Source: Oscillibacter faecalis_A (GTDB taxonomy: Bacteria; Bacillota; Clostridia; Oscillospirales; Oscillospiraceae). From it: a stretch of DNA of 64,000 nt. The position numbers were made by a program, and so were the translations under genes. Numbering within the stretch: the first letter of the stretch is position 1; each line of letters opens with the position of its first letter. Shown one piece after another: positions 46,532-55,377 of the stretch. The notes under the pieces are model-generated. The model made no database searches and was not told the DNA's origin. It saw only the letters and a list, made by a program, of their open reading frames with translations. The stretch is from assembly GCF_029218125.1 (NCBI RefSeq), contig NZ_JARFXX010000005.1:62001-126000 (forward strand), in the 5' to 3' direction.

Positions 46532-47437
46532 ATGAGTGAGACAATTTTGATCAACAGCCTCCCCACCCGCACATGGAACCGGCTGGGCGTCAATGAAACG
46601 GCCCTGACTTGGGGCGAGAGCGCGGATTTGGGTACGGAGCGCATTACTGCAGCCGGACAGACTGTCCGGCTGGACATCGCCGGAAGCGGCGAATACAGCG
46701 AGCAGACCGTGGACATTCAGGCCCCGGCGGGGCAGACCATCACAGTGTTTGAAACACTGCGCGCAGAGGACAAGCTGCTGGTCCGCACAAAGCTGAACGT
46801 GGAAAAGGACGCCAAGGTTCGTCTGATTCAAATTCAGAATACGGCGCGGGACTCCGTGCTCCGTCTGGAAACGAATGGGGCGTGCGCCGAAAACGGGCAG
46901 GTGGAGCTGATTCAAATCCTGCTGGGCCGGGGCGCCGTTTATAGTGACGGACATGTGGAGCTTAACGGCACCGGCGCGGGCTTCAACGCCGGAATCGGGT
47001 ATTTGGGCCAGAGAGAGCAGACGATAGACCTGAACCTTGTGGTAAACCACTGGGGACAGAAGACCACCAGCGAGATCAATGCCGCCGGGGCACTGAAGGA
47101 CGATGCCCGGAAGGTGTTCCGGGGGACCATCGACTTTAAGAGAGGCTCTGCCGGCTCCGTAGGCAACGAGCAGGAGACAGTTTTGATGCTGGGAGATGGC
47201 GTTGTCAACAAAACGGTGCCCCTGATTTTGTGCGCCGAGGAAAATGTGGTGGGCAATCACGGCGCCACCATCGGTGAGCTGGACGAGGACACGCTGTTTT
47301 ATTTTGAGAGCCGGGGCATTTCCGCAGAGGAAGCGGAGAATATCATGGCCCGGGCGGCTATTGAGCGGCTGGCCCGCACCATGGAGGACGAAACGGCCCG
47401 GGAGGCCGTTCTGAAGGAATTGGAGGAGGTGCTGTAG
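46532..47437 (+). CDS. sufD: Fe-S cluster assembly protein SufD
   Basis: 301 aa from ATG at 46532 after GAGAGGAG; short for SufD. The beta-helix core is present (VNHWGQKTTSEINAAGALKD, FRGTIDFKRGSAGSVGNEQE) and the C terminus has NHGATIGELDEDTLFYFESR. It is paired with SufB in the SufBC2D scaffold. The gene ends 1 bp before sufS. Confidence 0.95.
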   Translation: MSETILINSLPTRTWNRLGVNETALTWGESADLGTERITAAGQTVRLDIAGSGEYSEQTVDIQAPAGQTITVFETLRAEDKLLVRTKLNVEKDAKVRLIQIQNTARDSVLRLETNGACAENGQVELIQILLGRGAVYSDGHVELNGTGAGFNAGIGYLGQREQTIDLNLVVNHWGQKTTSEINAAGALKDDARKVFRGTIDFKRGSAGSVGNEQETVLMLGDGVVNKTVPLILCAEENVVGNHGATIGELDEDTLFYFESRGISAEEAENIMARAAIERLARTMEDETAREAVLKELEEVL

Positions 47438-47438
47438 C

Positions 47439-48653
47439 ATGGCCCATGGATATCGGGAGGATTTCCCTCTGCTGAACAGTCTGGATATCGCTTATCTGGA
47501 CAGCGCCGCCACGGCCCAGCGGCCGCAGTGCGTGCTGGACGCCGAAGCGGAATTTTATAAGACCCGCAACGCAAACCCCCTGCGGGGTCTGTACCCCCTG
47601 AGCGTTGCCGCCACGGACGCCTATGAGGACGCCCGGGAGGCGGTGCGGGCCTTCCTGAACGCAGGGAGCACCCGTGAGATCATCTTTACCCGGAACACCA
47701 CCGAGGGACTGAATTTAGTGGCCTACAGCTACGGACTGTCCCATGTGAAGGCCGGGGATGAGATTTTGGTGTCCATTATGGAGCACCACAGCAATCTGCT
47801 GCCATGGCAGATGGTATGCCGCCAGACCGGCGCGGCGCTGAAATTCATGGAATGCGAAATGGACGGTACGCTGGACCTCAATAAGGTGGAGGCTCTCATC
47901 ACACCGAAAACAAAAATCGTGGCCTGCACGCAGGTCTCCAATGTTTTGGGCCGGGTGAACCCCATCCGGGAGATCGCGGAGCTGGCTCATCGGGGCGGCG
48001 CGGTCATGGTGGTGGACGGTGCCCAGAGCACGCCCCATATTCCCGTGGATGTGCAGGCGTTGGGAGCGGACTTCCTGTCCTTTTCCGGCCATAAGGTCTA
48101 CGGCCCCATGGGAATCGGTGTGCTGTACGGCCGGGAGGCGCTGCTGGAGGAGATGCCGCCCTTCCTTACCGGCGGCGAGATGATCGAATCCGTCACCCGG
48201 GAGAGCGCGGTCTACGCGGAGCTGCCTCACAAGTTTGAGGCCGGTACGGTCAATGCCGCCGGTGCTGTGGGGCTTCATGCCGCCATTGACTATGTGAACC
48301 GCGTGGGCTTTGAGAATATGCACCGGCAGGAGGTCGATTTGACCCGGCGGGCCATGGAGGGCATTCGGAATATCCCCAGCGTTCATGTGCTGGGCTCTGA
48401 AAATCCGGAGGAGCACTGCGGCATCATCACCTTTACGGTGGATGGCGTCCACCCCCATGACATCAGCGAGATTTTAGCCAGCGACGGTGTCGCCATCCGG
48501 GCGGGCCACCACTGTGCCCAGCCGCTGCTTGCCTATCTGGGGCATCCGTCTACGGCCCGTGCAAGCCTTGCCTTCTACAATACAGAGGCGGAGATCGACC
48601 GGCTGCTGGAGAGTCTATCAACCTTGAGGGAGCGGATGGGCTATGGAAAATAG
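47439..48653 (+). CDS. sufS: Cysteine desulfurase SufS
   Basis: 404 aa, PLP type II. AYLDSAATAQRPQCVLDAEA, the PLP Lys in DFLSFSGHKVYGPMGIGVLY and the catalytic Cys loop with IRAGHHCAQPLLAYLG. It releases sulfur from cysteine and hands it to SufU, which overlaps it by 11 nt downstream. Confidence 0.97.
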   Translation: MAHGYREDFPLLNSLDIAYLDSAATAQRPQCVLDAEAEFYKTRNANPLRGLYPLSVAATDAYEDAREAVRAFLNAGSTREIIFTRNTTEGLNLVAYSYGLSHVKAGDEILVSIMEHHSNLLPWQMVCRQTGAALKFMECEMDGTLDLNKVEALITPKTKIVACTQVSNVLGRVNPIREIAELAHRGGAVMVVDGAQSTPHIPVDVQALGADFLSFSGHKVYGPMGIGVLYGREALLEEMPPFLTGGEMIESVTRESAVYAELPHKFEAGTVNAAGAVGLHAAIDYVNRVGFENMHRQEVDLTRRAMEGIRNIPSVHVLGSENPEEHCGIITFTVDGVHPHDISEILASDGVAIRAGHHCAQPLLAYLGHPSTARASLAFYNTEAEIDRLLESLSTLRERMGYGK

Positions 48654-49077
48654 GAGCTTTTATAACGAAATTCTCACGGAGCACAATCTCCACCCGGAAT
48701 TCAAGCACGATCTGCCGGACGCCGACATTGTGCTGGAGGGTGTGAACCCAAGCTGCGGAGACGATATTTTCCTGAAGCTGAAGCTGGACGGGGACACCAT
48801 TGCGGACGGCGCCTTTGTAGGGGATGGCTGTGCCATTTCTCAGGCGTCCGCCGACATCATGCTGGGTATGATCGTGGGCCGCAAAAAGGATGAGGCTCTG
48901 AAACTGGGTGAAACATTCCTGAAAATGATTCAGGGTGAGGCCACCGAGGAGGAGATCGACAGTCTGGAGGAGGCCTCTGCTCTCCGCGACATTGCCCATA
49001 TGCCTGCACGGGTCAAGTGTGCGGTCCTGGGCTGGCGGACGCTGAAGGAAGCTCTGCAGGACGGGGAGAAGCCGTAA
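48643..49077 (+). CDS. sufU: Zinc-dependent sulfurtransferase SufU
   Basis: 144 aa. Three conserved Cys with the usual spacing: NPSCGDD, GDGCAISQASADIMLGM and RVKCAVLGWRTL, plus the Asp (zinc ligand) in the first. It accepts persulfide from SufS. The gene order sufC-B-D-S-U is the Firmicute type; no sufA is present. Confidence 0.96.
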   Translation: MENRSFYNEILTEHNLHPEFKHDLPDADIVLEGVNPSCGDDIFLKLKLDGDTIADGAFVGDGCAISQASADIMLGMIVGRKKDEALKLGETFLKMIQGEATEEEIDSLEEASALRDIAHMPARVKCAVLGWRTLKEALQDGEKP

Positions 49078-49112
49078 GGGCCTGACAATTTCAATTTAGA
49101 TGCAAAATAAAA

Positions 49113-49136
49113 GGAGACATTCGGAAGAATGTCTCC
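49113..49136 (+). terminator. Hairpin after the suf operon, next to the insertion sequence
   Basis: GGAGACATTC-GGAA-GAATGTCTCC without a following T-run. The IS left end starts 6 bp later, so the insertion may have separated the stem from its T-tract. Confidence 0.6.
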
Positions 49137-49142
49137 TCAGCA

Positions 49143-50701
49143 TGTCGAAAAAGTCCGGCTGGAGCTGAGCTTTTTCTGATAGATATGGTAGAATGGGCAA
49201 GGGTGATGCAAGATGCTGGAACGCGGGAAAATGGATTGAGATCTGGTAGAGTTCGTAGTCATAGACCAACTGGTGCCGAAGGAGCATTTGCTGCGAAAGA
49301 TAGATGCAGCGGTGGACTTCACACAGCTGTATGAAATGGTGGAGCCGCTCTATTGTGAGGATAATGGGCGCCCCAGCATTGACCCGGTGGTGTTGTTCAA
49401 GATGGTGCTGATCCAGCATCTGTACGGCCTTCCCTCGCTGCGGCGGACAGCGGAAGAAGTCAGCGCAAATATCTGTTACCGCTGGTTTCTGGGATACACG
49501 CTGCAGGAGGAAACACCGCATTTTTCCACGGTGAGCTATAACTTCCGGCATCGGTTCACCGAAGAGACCGTGGATCGGGTATTTGCGTGGATTTTAGATG
49601 AGGTAGCCAAGGCAGGCTATCTGTCTCCCAAGGCCGTCTTCATTGACGGTACTCACATCAAGGCCAACGCCAACACGAAGAAGCAGATGAAGGAACAGAT
49701 CCCAGCAGCTGCCAGGCACTATACAAAAGAATTGATGGAAGAGGTCAACGCGGATAGAGAAGCGCATGGCAAGAAGCCCTTTGATGATGACAACGATCCT
49801 CCGGTATCTCCTAAGAAGCGCAAAGACAACACCTCTAAGAAGAAGCTGGCCCGCAGGAAGAAGCAAGGCTTTCGTACCGTAACCAAAAGCACGACAGATC
49901 CGGACTGCGGCTTATTCGTAAAGGGCGAGCATAAGCGACAGTTCGCCTATGAGGCGCATACCGCCTACGACAAGAACGGTTTTGTGCTTGAGACAGTGGT
50001 AACTCCCGGCAATGTTCATGACAGCGTGGCCTTTGATGAAGTTTACGGCAAAGTAACGGAAAATTTCCCACAGGTAGAGGCCGTTGTGGCCGATGCCGCA
50101 TACAAAACGCCACATATCTGCAAGAAAGTGTTCGACGATGGCAGAGTCCTTTCCACAGCCTACAAGCGCCCGCAGACCATGAAGAATGGACACGAGTGGT
50201 GGAAGTATGTCTATGATGAATTCTACAACTGCGTGATATGTCCCGAATACCACCCCTTGAAATATAGCACGACGAACCGTGATGGATATAGGGAATACAA
50301 GAGTGATCCGAATATCTGCGCCGCCTGTCCGACCAGAGAACGGTGTACGCATTCCAAGAACTGTATCAAAACGGTGCAGCGGCATATCTGGAAGGACTAT
50401 GAGGAATTGGCGGACGATGCCAGATATACGCCTGCGTACGCGCAGCTCTATAAGTGCCGAAAGGAAACCATTGAACGAGTCTTCGCGGACGCCAAGGAAA
50501 AACACGCGATGCGTTATACGCAATACAGAGGCTTGGCTCAGGTGACGAACTGGGTGAAGCTTAAGTTTGTTGCCATGAACTTGAAAAAATTGGCCACATG
50601 GAAATGGAGGAATCTGTTGTCCTCGTTTCGCTTTGCTGTTTTTTTGCTCATATATGTTCGAGACCCAGTCTGCTCCTGAGTACAGCCCGGGTTCCTCGAC
50701 A
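49143..50701 (+). mobile_element. IS1182-type insertion sequence
   Basis: Left end TGTCGAAAAAGTCCGGCTG and right end (minus strand) TGTCGAGGAACCCGGGCTG match at 14 of 19 positions. The element is 1559 bp and holds one transposase gene. No clear target duplication is visible (left flank CAGCA, right flank GACTG). Both flanks are strong hairpins (49113-49136 and 50706-50740). Confidence 0.8.
49213..50679 (+). pseudogene. IS1182-family transposase with an in-frame stop at codon 9
   Basis: The natural start ATG at 49213 reads MLERGKMD and then TGA (49237-49239), then DLVEFVVIDQLVPKEHLLRK, the typical IS1182 opening; a Trp codon is likely at the TGA in active copies. The remaining 468 codons from GTG 49273 are intact, with the DDE core in VFIDGTHIKANANTKKQ, VVADAAYKTPHICKK and ERVFADAKEKHAMRYTQYRG. 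If translation can begin at GTG 49273 the enzyme may still work; otherwise it is dead. Confidence 0.8.
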
Positions 50702-50705
50702 GACT

Positions 50706-50740
50706 GAACGGCGCTGGCTCATTAAGAGCCAGCGCCGTTC
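50706..50740. terminator. Perfect 15-bp hairpin between the IS and the M20 peptidase gene
   Basis: GAACGGCGCTGGCTC-ATTAA-GAGCCAGCGCCGTTC. It probably ends the minus-strand operon that starts at 57749. The T-run on that side is missing where the IS begins. Confidence 0.6.
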
Positions 50741-50763
50741 TTATACGAATGGGACGATTTAAA

Positions 50764-51927
50764 TTACTTGATATGATTCACCACATCGGCCCACTGCTTC
50801 GTGCGCGTATACAGGGACTCAAGGATCGCATATTCCTTGGTGGTGTGATTCCACTCGCCCTGAATTCCGCAGCTGCACAGAGAGGGAACGCCAGCGATCA
50901 CCGCGTAGGCAGCATCGGAAGAACCGCCGATGTGCTTCAGCGGGAAGTCACCGAAGCCATCCTCCACGCAGATATCGTGAACCATGTGATAGAGCTTCAT
51001 GACGCCCTCAGTGCACTCAAAGGGCAGCATCTCCATCTGGTATTCCATAGTGGTCGTCGTGCCGTCAATATAGGTCTTTGCAGCAATTTCCTCGATCTGT
51101 TTCTTAACCTTCTGCATTTCCTCCACGGAAGTGGCTCTCACATCGAAGGTAGCCTCTGCGTGAGCAGGGAATGCGCCGAAGTTCGTGCCGCCGTGAATGA
51201 CGTCAACACAGACCGTTGTACCGGCATCAAGGTTGGTCAGCGCCTGAATATCGGTCACCTTTTTGCAAAGCTCAGCGATAGCGTTTCTGCCGCGTGCGAA
51301 GTCATTGCCCGCGTGTGCGGAAACGCCCTCGACATACAGTGCCACCTCGGTCTTGCCCTTACGGGAAACGCAGAGGTCGCCGCCGGGCAGGCCGGTCTCC
51401 ATGTTGAGCATGAACTCGCCGCCCTTGCAGAACTCTACGAACTGGTCGGCGGTGTTGCCGTGCTTGTGCAGCTTCTCCTCGTCGGGAGCGAAGCAGATCT
51501 TGAGGGGACGGCTGTTATAGCCGATCTCATTGAGTGCCTTGCAGACATAAAGAGCAATCACGATACCGCCCTTCATGTCCAGAACGCCGGGGCCATGGAC
51601 CTTGCCCTCATCGTCCACCTCAAACTTGCAGGGGAAAGAACCGAGCTTATGAACGGTATCCATGTGGCCGCCGAAGATGATGGGCTTTCCGGGACGGTCC
51701 TCGCCGAGAATACCGGTCAGCATATCGCCGCTCTCGTCCGTTCCGACGTTGGTCAGCTTGCAGCGGAAACCGACTTCCTCGAACATCTCCTTGAACATCT
51801 TGCCCATGGTGCGGACTTCTTCCGGAGCGCTGTGATAGCTCTCCTGCAGAATGACCTTGCGATAGGTCTCGAGCATTTCGTCTCTGTGGGACTCCACATA
51901 CGCATTAATTTTTTCAAGATCAGTCAT
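50764..51927 (-). CDS. M20-family metallopeptidase (CPG2/ArgE-like)
   Basis: 387 aa. Metal and catalytic motifs: IIFGGHMDTVHKLGSFPCKF, VHGPGVLDMKGGIVIALYVC, FAPDEEKLHKHGNTADQFVE and the lid EGVSAHAGNDFARGRNA, with HIGGSSDAAYAVIAGVP at the end. Relatives split glutamyl or N-acyl amide bonds. Last gene of a six-gene minus-strand group with a glycyl radical enzyme, so it may process the substrate or product. The GC content is lower than in the flanking housekeeping region. Confidence 0.9.
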   Translation of the reverse strand: MTDLEKINAYVESHRDEMLETYRKVILQESYHSAPEEVRTMGKMFKEMFEEVGFRCKLTNVGTDESGDMLTGILGEDRPGKPIIFGGHMDTVHKLGSFPCKFEVDDEGKVHGPGVLDMKGGIVIALYVCKALNEIGYNSRPLKICFAPDEEKLHKHGNTADQFVEFCKGGEFMLNMETGLPGGDLCVSRKGKTEVALYVEGVSAHAGNDFARGRNAIAELCKKVTDIQALTNLDAGTTVCVDVIHGGTNFGAFPAHAEATFDVRATSVEEMQKVKKQIEEIAAKTYIDGTTTTMEYQMEMLPFECTEGVMKLYHMVHDICVEDGFGDFPLKHIGGSSDAAYAVIAGVPSLCSCGIQGEWNHTTKEYAILESLYTRTKQWADVVNHIK

Positions 51928-51960
51928 TTGTATGTTCCTCCTTAAATCGCAGAATTTGTG

Positions 51961-53145
51961 TTACAGGATTCTTCCAATAAAGTTTGCCAGAACAACCGAG
52001 AGCAGTGTAACGGTCGTAAAGCCGGCGATCACGTAGGCCGTGCCGAGCTTTTCGGAAATGTAATCCCGCTCGGCATCCGTCTTGCCGACAGCGTTAGCGA
52101 TTTCATCGGCAATCAACTGCGTACCGGGGTAGCCGATCATCTGGCACATTGCAATGCCAAGGGAAAGGCTCTTGGAGCCGCAGATCTTCCACAGCGGGGT
52201 GAAACGGAATATCACAACCATGATGATCATAGCAAATACGAAGATGACCAGTGCATTGAAGCCGATGACCGGAATATCCGCAAGGTTGATCTTCGCCAGA
52301 GAGGGAATCATGGTGATCATGGTCAGGAAGTTGAAGAAGCCAACAGACCGGGAGGTATCTCTCAGGAAGTGGCTGGGAACAAGGCCCGTGTTTCTTGCCA
52401 CAATACCGAGAATCATGCTCCACAGAGACTGGCCGATCCAGCCGTTGGTTGCTTTGCCAAGGAGATATGCCAGAAACACGATCGTGCCGGCAATCGCGAG
52501 GCAGACAAAGTTGGTGTAAAAGTGCTTGTGTTTCTGCCAGAAGAGCTGCTTCGTTTTGGCATTGCCGGTGTTGGACGCCGCATCTGCGGAATGATCGCGC
52601 TTGCGATACTCCTCTACGAGCTGGTTTGCATACTTGATGCCGCCGTTGGAAGCAGGAAGCGTAGCGACGAGCTTCTGCGTTGCGTAGATAAACGTAGCCA
52701 GGGCCGCGCAGGTCGGCAGGCCCACATTCTCAGCCGCCGTTACCATGGTATTGGCAGCGACAACGCCGCCGGCGATGACCGGCATGCTGACAAGAGCAGC
52801 CTCGCGGCCGATAACCGGAATGGCAATCGCACAGCCGACCACTGCCAAAAGCAATGCAATGGTTGCGGTGGCAACGGTGCGCCACTCCTTTTTCAGCTCT
52901 GTCAGACCAACGCTGCTGCCCATATCGACCAGAAGGAACTGAAGGCCGATGCTGGTCACATAGGTAAGATTAGCGGTTGTGCAGATATCCGCGGGAATCG
53001 CATGGGTCATAAACAGGACCAGGAAGGTAGCCATGATGACAAACATCGTAGATACCTTCGCCTTCGTTACCACGCCGACGAAATCGCCGAACGCGAATAC
53101 CAGAAGGATGATAAACAGGGCCCCAAACGGTGTTAGATTCGTCAT
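51961..53145 (-). CDS. Polytopic membrane protein, probable carrier of unknown type
   Basis: 394 aa from ATG at 53145, about 10 membrane helices (LFIILLVFAFGDFVGVVTKA, STMFVIMATFLVLFMTHAIP, TATIALLLAVVGCAIAIPVI and more). Gly-rich reentrant-like segments (PVIAGGVVAANTMVTAAENV) recall glutamate or citrate symporters, but I cannot assign a family. Its place among a peptidase, YjiG/YjiH-type proteins and a glycyl radical enzyme suggests that it imports the pathway substrate or exports the product. Confidence 0.75.
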   Translation of the reverse strand: MTNLTPFGALFIILLVFAFGDFVGVVTKAKVSTMFVIMATFLVLFMTHAIPADICTTANLTYVTSIGLQFLLVDMGSSVGLTELKKEWRTVATATIALLLAVVGCAIAIPVIGREAALVSMPVIAGGVVAANTMVTAAENVGLPTCAALATFIYATQKLVATLPASNGGIKYANQLVEEYRKRDHSADAASNTGNAKTKQLFWQKHKHFYTNFVCLAIAGTIVFLAYLLGKATNGWIGQSLWSMILGIVARNTGLVPSHFLRDTSRSVGFFNFLTMITMIPSLAKINLADIPVIGFNALVIFVFAMIIMVVIFRFTPLWKICGSKSLSLGIAMCQMIGYPGTQLIADEIANAVGKTDAERDYISEKLGTAYVIAGFTTVTLLSVVLANFIGRIL

Positions 53146-53219
53146 ATTTTCTCCTCTAAAAAGCAGCTGCACTGCGTATTATAGTGCTTGCCTATAATAC
53201 GCAGTGCAAGCAGTCATTT

Positions 53220-53708
53220 TTACATCAGACCCATGACAACGAGAATGAGTCTCATCACCAGCATACCGACAATGGAATCGACGATGGGAACCGCCAGCAT
53301 CAGAGGCTGTCTCTTGGGCTCAACACCGCAGACCAGAACGATTCTGGAGAAGTGGCCCACCAGAGTGCCCATCAGCATGCAGGGGATGATCAAAATCGTG
53401 CACTGTGCAGCAGTCAGAACGCCCTCGCCAAACAGGGAGGCGGCAGCAGCAGCACCGGCAGCCTTAGAGAAGAACGCGGAGAACAGAACGGCCGCGGCTT
53501 CGCCGGGAAGACCAAACAGGCGCATAACAGGGGCGCAGACAATAGCCAGAACGTCCATCAATCCGGTCAGAGTCAGGAACTGCATGATGACATAACCGAG
53601 GATCATGGAGGGAAGAACGGTCTCTACACCAATATAAAATCCGCGCTTTGCGCCGCCAAGGAAAACATCAATAATGGGCTTTTTCTTAGTAGTAGTAGCT
53701 TCAGACAT
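53220..53708 (-). CDS. YjiG-like membrane protein (SpmB / nucleoside-recognition family)
   Basis: 162 aa. Hydrophobic, four or so helices; GAKRGFYIGVETVLPSMILG and LTGLMDVLAIVCAPVMRLFG, then GLPGEAAAVLFSAFFSKAAG (Gate domain). It pairs with the YjiH-like gene 6 bp upstream, as yjiG-yjiH do next to isoaspartyl dipeptidase in enterobacteria. The pair may form a gated channel; the transported compound is not known. Confidence 0.82.
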   Translation of the reverse strand: MSEATTTKKKPIIDVFLGGAKRGFYIGVETVLPSMILGYVIMQFLTLTGLMDVLAIVCAPVMRLFGLPGEAAAVLFSAFFSKAAGAAAAASLFGEGVLTAAQCTILIIPCMLMGTLVGHFSRIVLVCGVEPKRQPLMLAVPIVDSIVGMLVMRLILVVMGLM

Positions 53709-53714
53709 AATATA

Positions 53715-54350
53715 TTAAGCCTCCTTCTTTTTCTTCTCTTCGAGAGTCAGGATCAGTCTTACGAGGTTAGCACCCAGCACCTTGCAGAAGAACAGAACAA
53801 CGATCACAGGACCGGCCGCAAACAGGATAATGGGGAGCAGAGCCGCCTGCGTATTCATGGTATTCAAAACGACTGCGGAGCCGGCATACTGATAGGCAGT
53901 GAAAATAGCGCGCTCCTTTTCAGTCAGCTTTCCTTCGTTGTACAGGTCTCTGGTCATAACGGAACCGACATCGGAGCTGGTGAAGGTGGACACGAAAGCG
54001 ACACCGCAATCACCGGGGAGGCCGAGCAGCGGTCTGAGCAGCGGGGTGAAGAGTTTGACGCCTGCGTCAATGGCGCCCAACTGGGTAACAACATCAATGA
54101 CTGCCACGGCAAAAGAAATTGCGGGGATCAGGCTCAGTGCCTGCATCATGCCCTCTCTTGCGCCGGCACCGCCCTTACCGATGAAGTTCTGACCGGCATC
54201 GCCGATCTTGCCCCATGCGCCGACCAGATTGGAGAAGTCAAAGGCTGCCAGAGGGCCCTCAGCATTCTTCAGGACGCCGGAGAACATGACGCACAGGACG
54301 AACAGTGCGATCCAGCCTTTGATTCCAACTTTGTTTTCTTTTTGTTCCAT
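53715..54350 (-). CDS. YjiH-like membrane protein (SpmA / nucleoside-recognition family)
   Basis: 211 aa from ATG at 54350 after AGGAGA. AREGMMQALSLIPAISFAVA and LLRPLLGLPGDCGVAFVSTF are the Gate-domain halves, closing with QYAGSAVVLNTMNTQAALLP. Partner of the YjiG-like protein. It follows the activase gene by 130 bp on the same strand. Confidence 0.82.
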   Translation of the reverse strand: MEQKENKVGIKGWIALFVLCVMFSGVLKNAEGPLAAFDFSNLVGAWGKIGDAGQNFIGKGGAGAREGMMQALSLIPAISFAVAVIDVVTQLGAIDAGVKLFTPLLRPLLGLPGDCGVAFVSTFTSSDVGSVMTRDLYNEGKLTEKERAIFTAYQYAGSAVVLNTMNTQAALLPIILFAAGPVIVVLFFCKVLGANLVRLILTLEEKKKKEA

Positions 54351-54480
54351 AATTTTCTCTCTCCTTTTTTTAAGTATAATGCTTTGCATAAAGCACTGCC
54401 GCTTCGTCAACGGCTGTGCTGTGCTGATTAGATTTCCTTTTATAGAAGGATGGAGATATTCAGCTTTGGGATACCGGTCC

Positions 54481-55377
54481 TTACCGGAAGTCTGCTAACT
54501 CAATTCCCTCCCCTGCAACGATTTCCCGCAAATGATTCATCTCCTCCACAGAGGGTCTGTAGAATGCCTCTTTCTGGTATGGTCTGCCAATCGCTTCATA
54601 CTTGATCATGCCGAAGTTATGATATGGCAAAAGCTCCATCCGCGCTTTCGGGATGTTTGCGTGGACAAATGCGGCGGAGCGGCGGATATTGTCCTCGTCA
54701 TTATTAACGCCGCCGATAACCGGGATGCGGATTACAACCTCTCCGGGCAGATGCTGCAGCCTTTTCATGTTTTCCAGAATTTTTTCGTTGGGAATGCCGG
54801 TGTATTTCTGATGTGTCGCACTGTCGATATGCTTGAGGTCCATGAAAATCAGGTCCATGCGCTCCAGAGATTCTCTGACATCTTCAAACTCGAAGAAGCC
54901 GCTGGTCTCGATCGTCATGCTGTAGCCCAAGTCATAGATATGTTCTGTAAGGTAATTCAGAAATTTCGGCTGCCCGGTGGCTTCGCCGCCTGAAAACGTA
55001 ATGCCGCCGCCGCTCATCGCATAGAACAGCCGGTGCTTCTGAATTGCCTCCAGAACCTCATCGGCATCGACCTCATGGACCAGAACGCTCCGGGCGTTTG
55101 TCGGGCAGACCTCCGCGCATTTTCCGCAGGCAATGCATTTGTCCCGCTCTTCATTCAGGTTGATGCCGATTCCCTGCGGACATACGGCGGCGCATTTACC
55201 GCATCCAACGCACTTGCGTTGATACCAACCGACCAGAGCCTCGCGGCTGTAGCCCTCCGGATTGGAGCACCACTTACAGCGGAGGGGGCATCCGGCCAGA
55301 AATATGGTTGTCCGGATGCCCTCACCGTCATTAACGGAAAAAGGCTGCAGTTGCATTACATAGCCTTTTACGCTCAT
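54481..55377 (-). CDS. Glycyl radical enzyme activase (radical SAM)
   Basis: 298 aa. The radical-SAM cluster is AGCPLRCKWCSNPEG (Cys30, 34, 37). A double ferredoxin insert follows (CVGCGKCAAVCPQG and CIACGKCAEVCPTNA), typical of activases of CutC/HPAD-type enzymes and absent from PflA. GGGITFSGGEATGQPKF is the GGE motif region. It generates the glycyl radical on the enzyme encoded immediately upstream; its start codon overlaps that gene's stop (TAATG). Confidence 0.96.
   Translation of the reverse strand: MSVKGYVMQLQPFSVNDGEGIRTTIFLAGCPLRCKWCSNPEGYSREALVGWYQRKCVGCGKCAAVCPQGIGINLNEERDKCIACGKCAEVCPTNARSVLVHEVDADEVLEAIQKHRLFYAMSGGGITFSGGEATGQPKFLNYLTEHIYDLGYSMTIETSGFFEFEDVRESLERMDLIFMDLKHIDSATHQKYTGIPNEKILENMKRLQHLPGEVVIRIPVIGGVNNDEDNIRRSAAFVHANIPKARMELLPYHNFGMIKYEAIGRPYQKEAFYRPSVEEMNHLREIVAGEGIELADFR

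Noticed and set aside
53184..54431. Plus-strand open frame opposite yjiG/yjiH
   Set aside because: Polar low-complexity translation (Asn/Gln/His rich), the expected reverse of membrane-protein codons.
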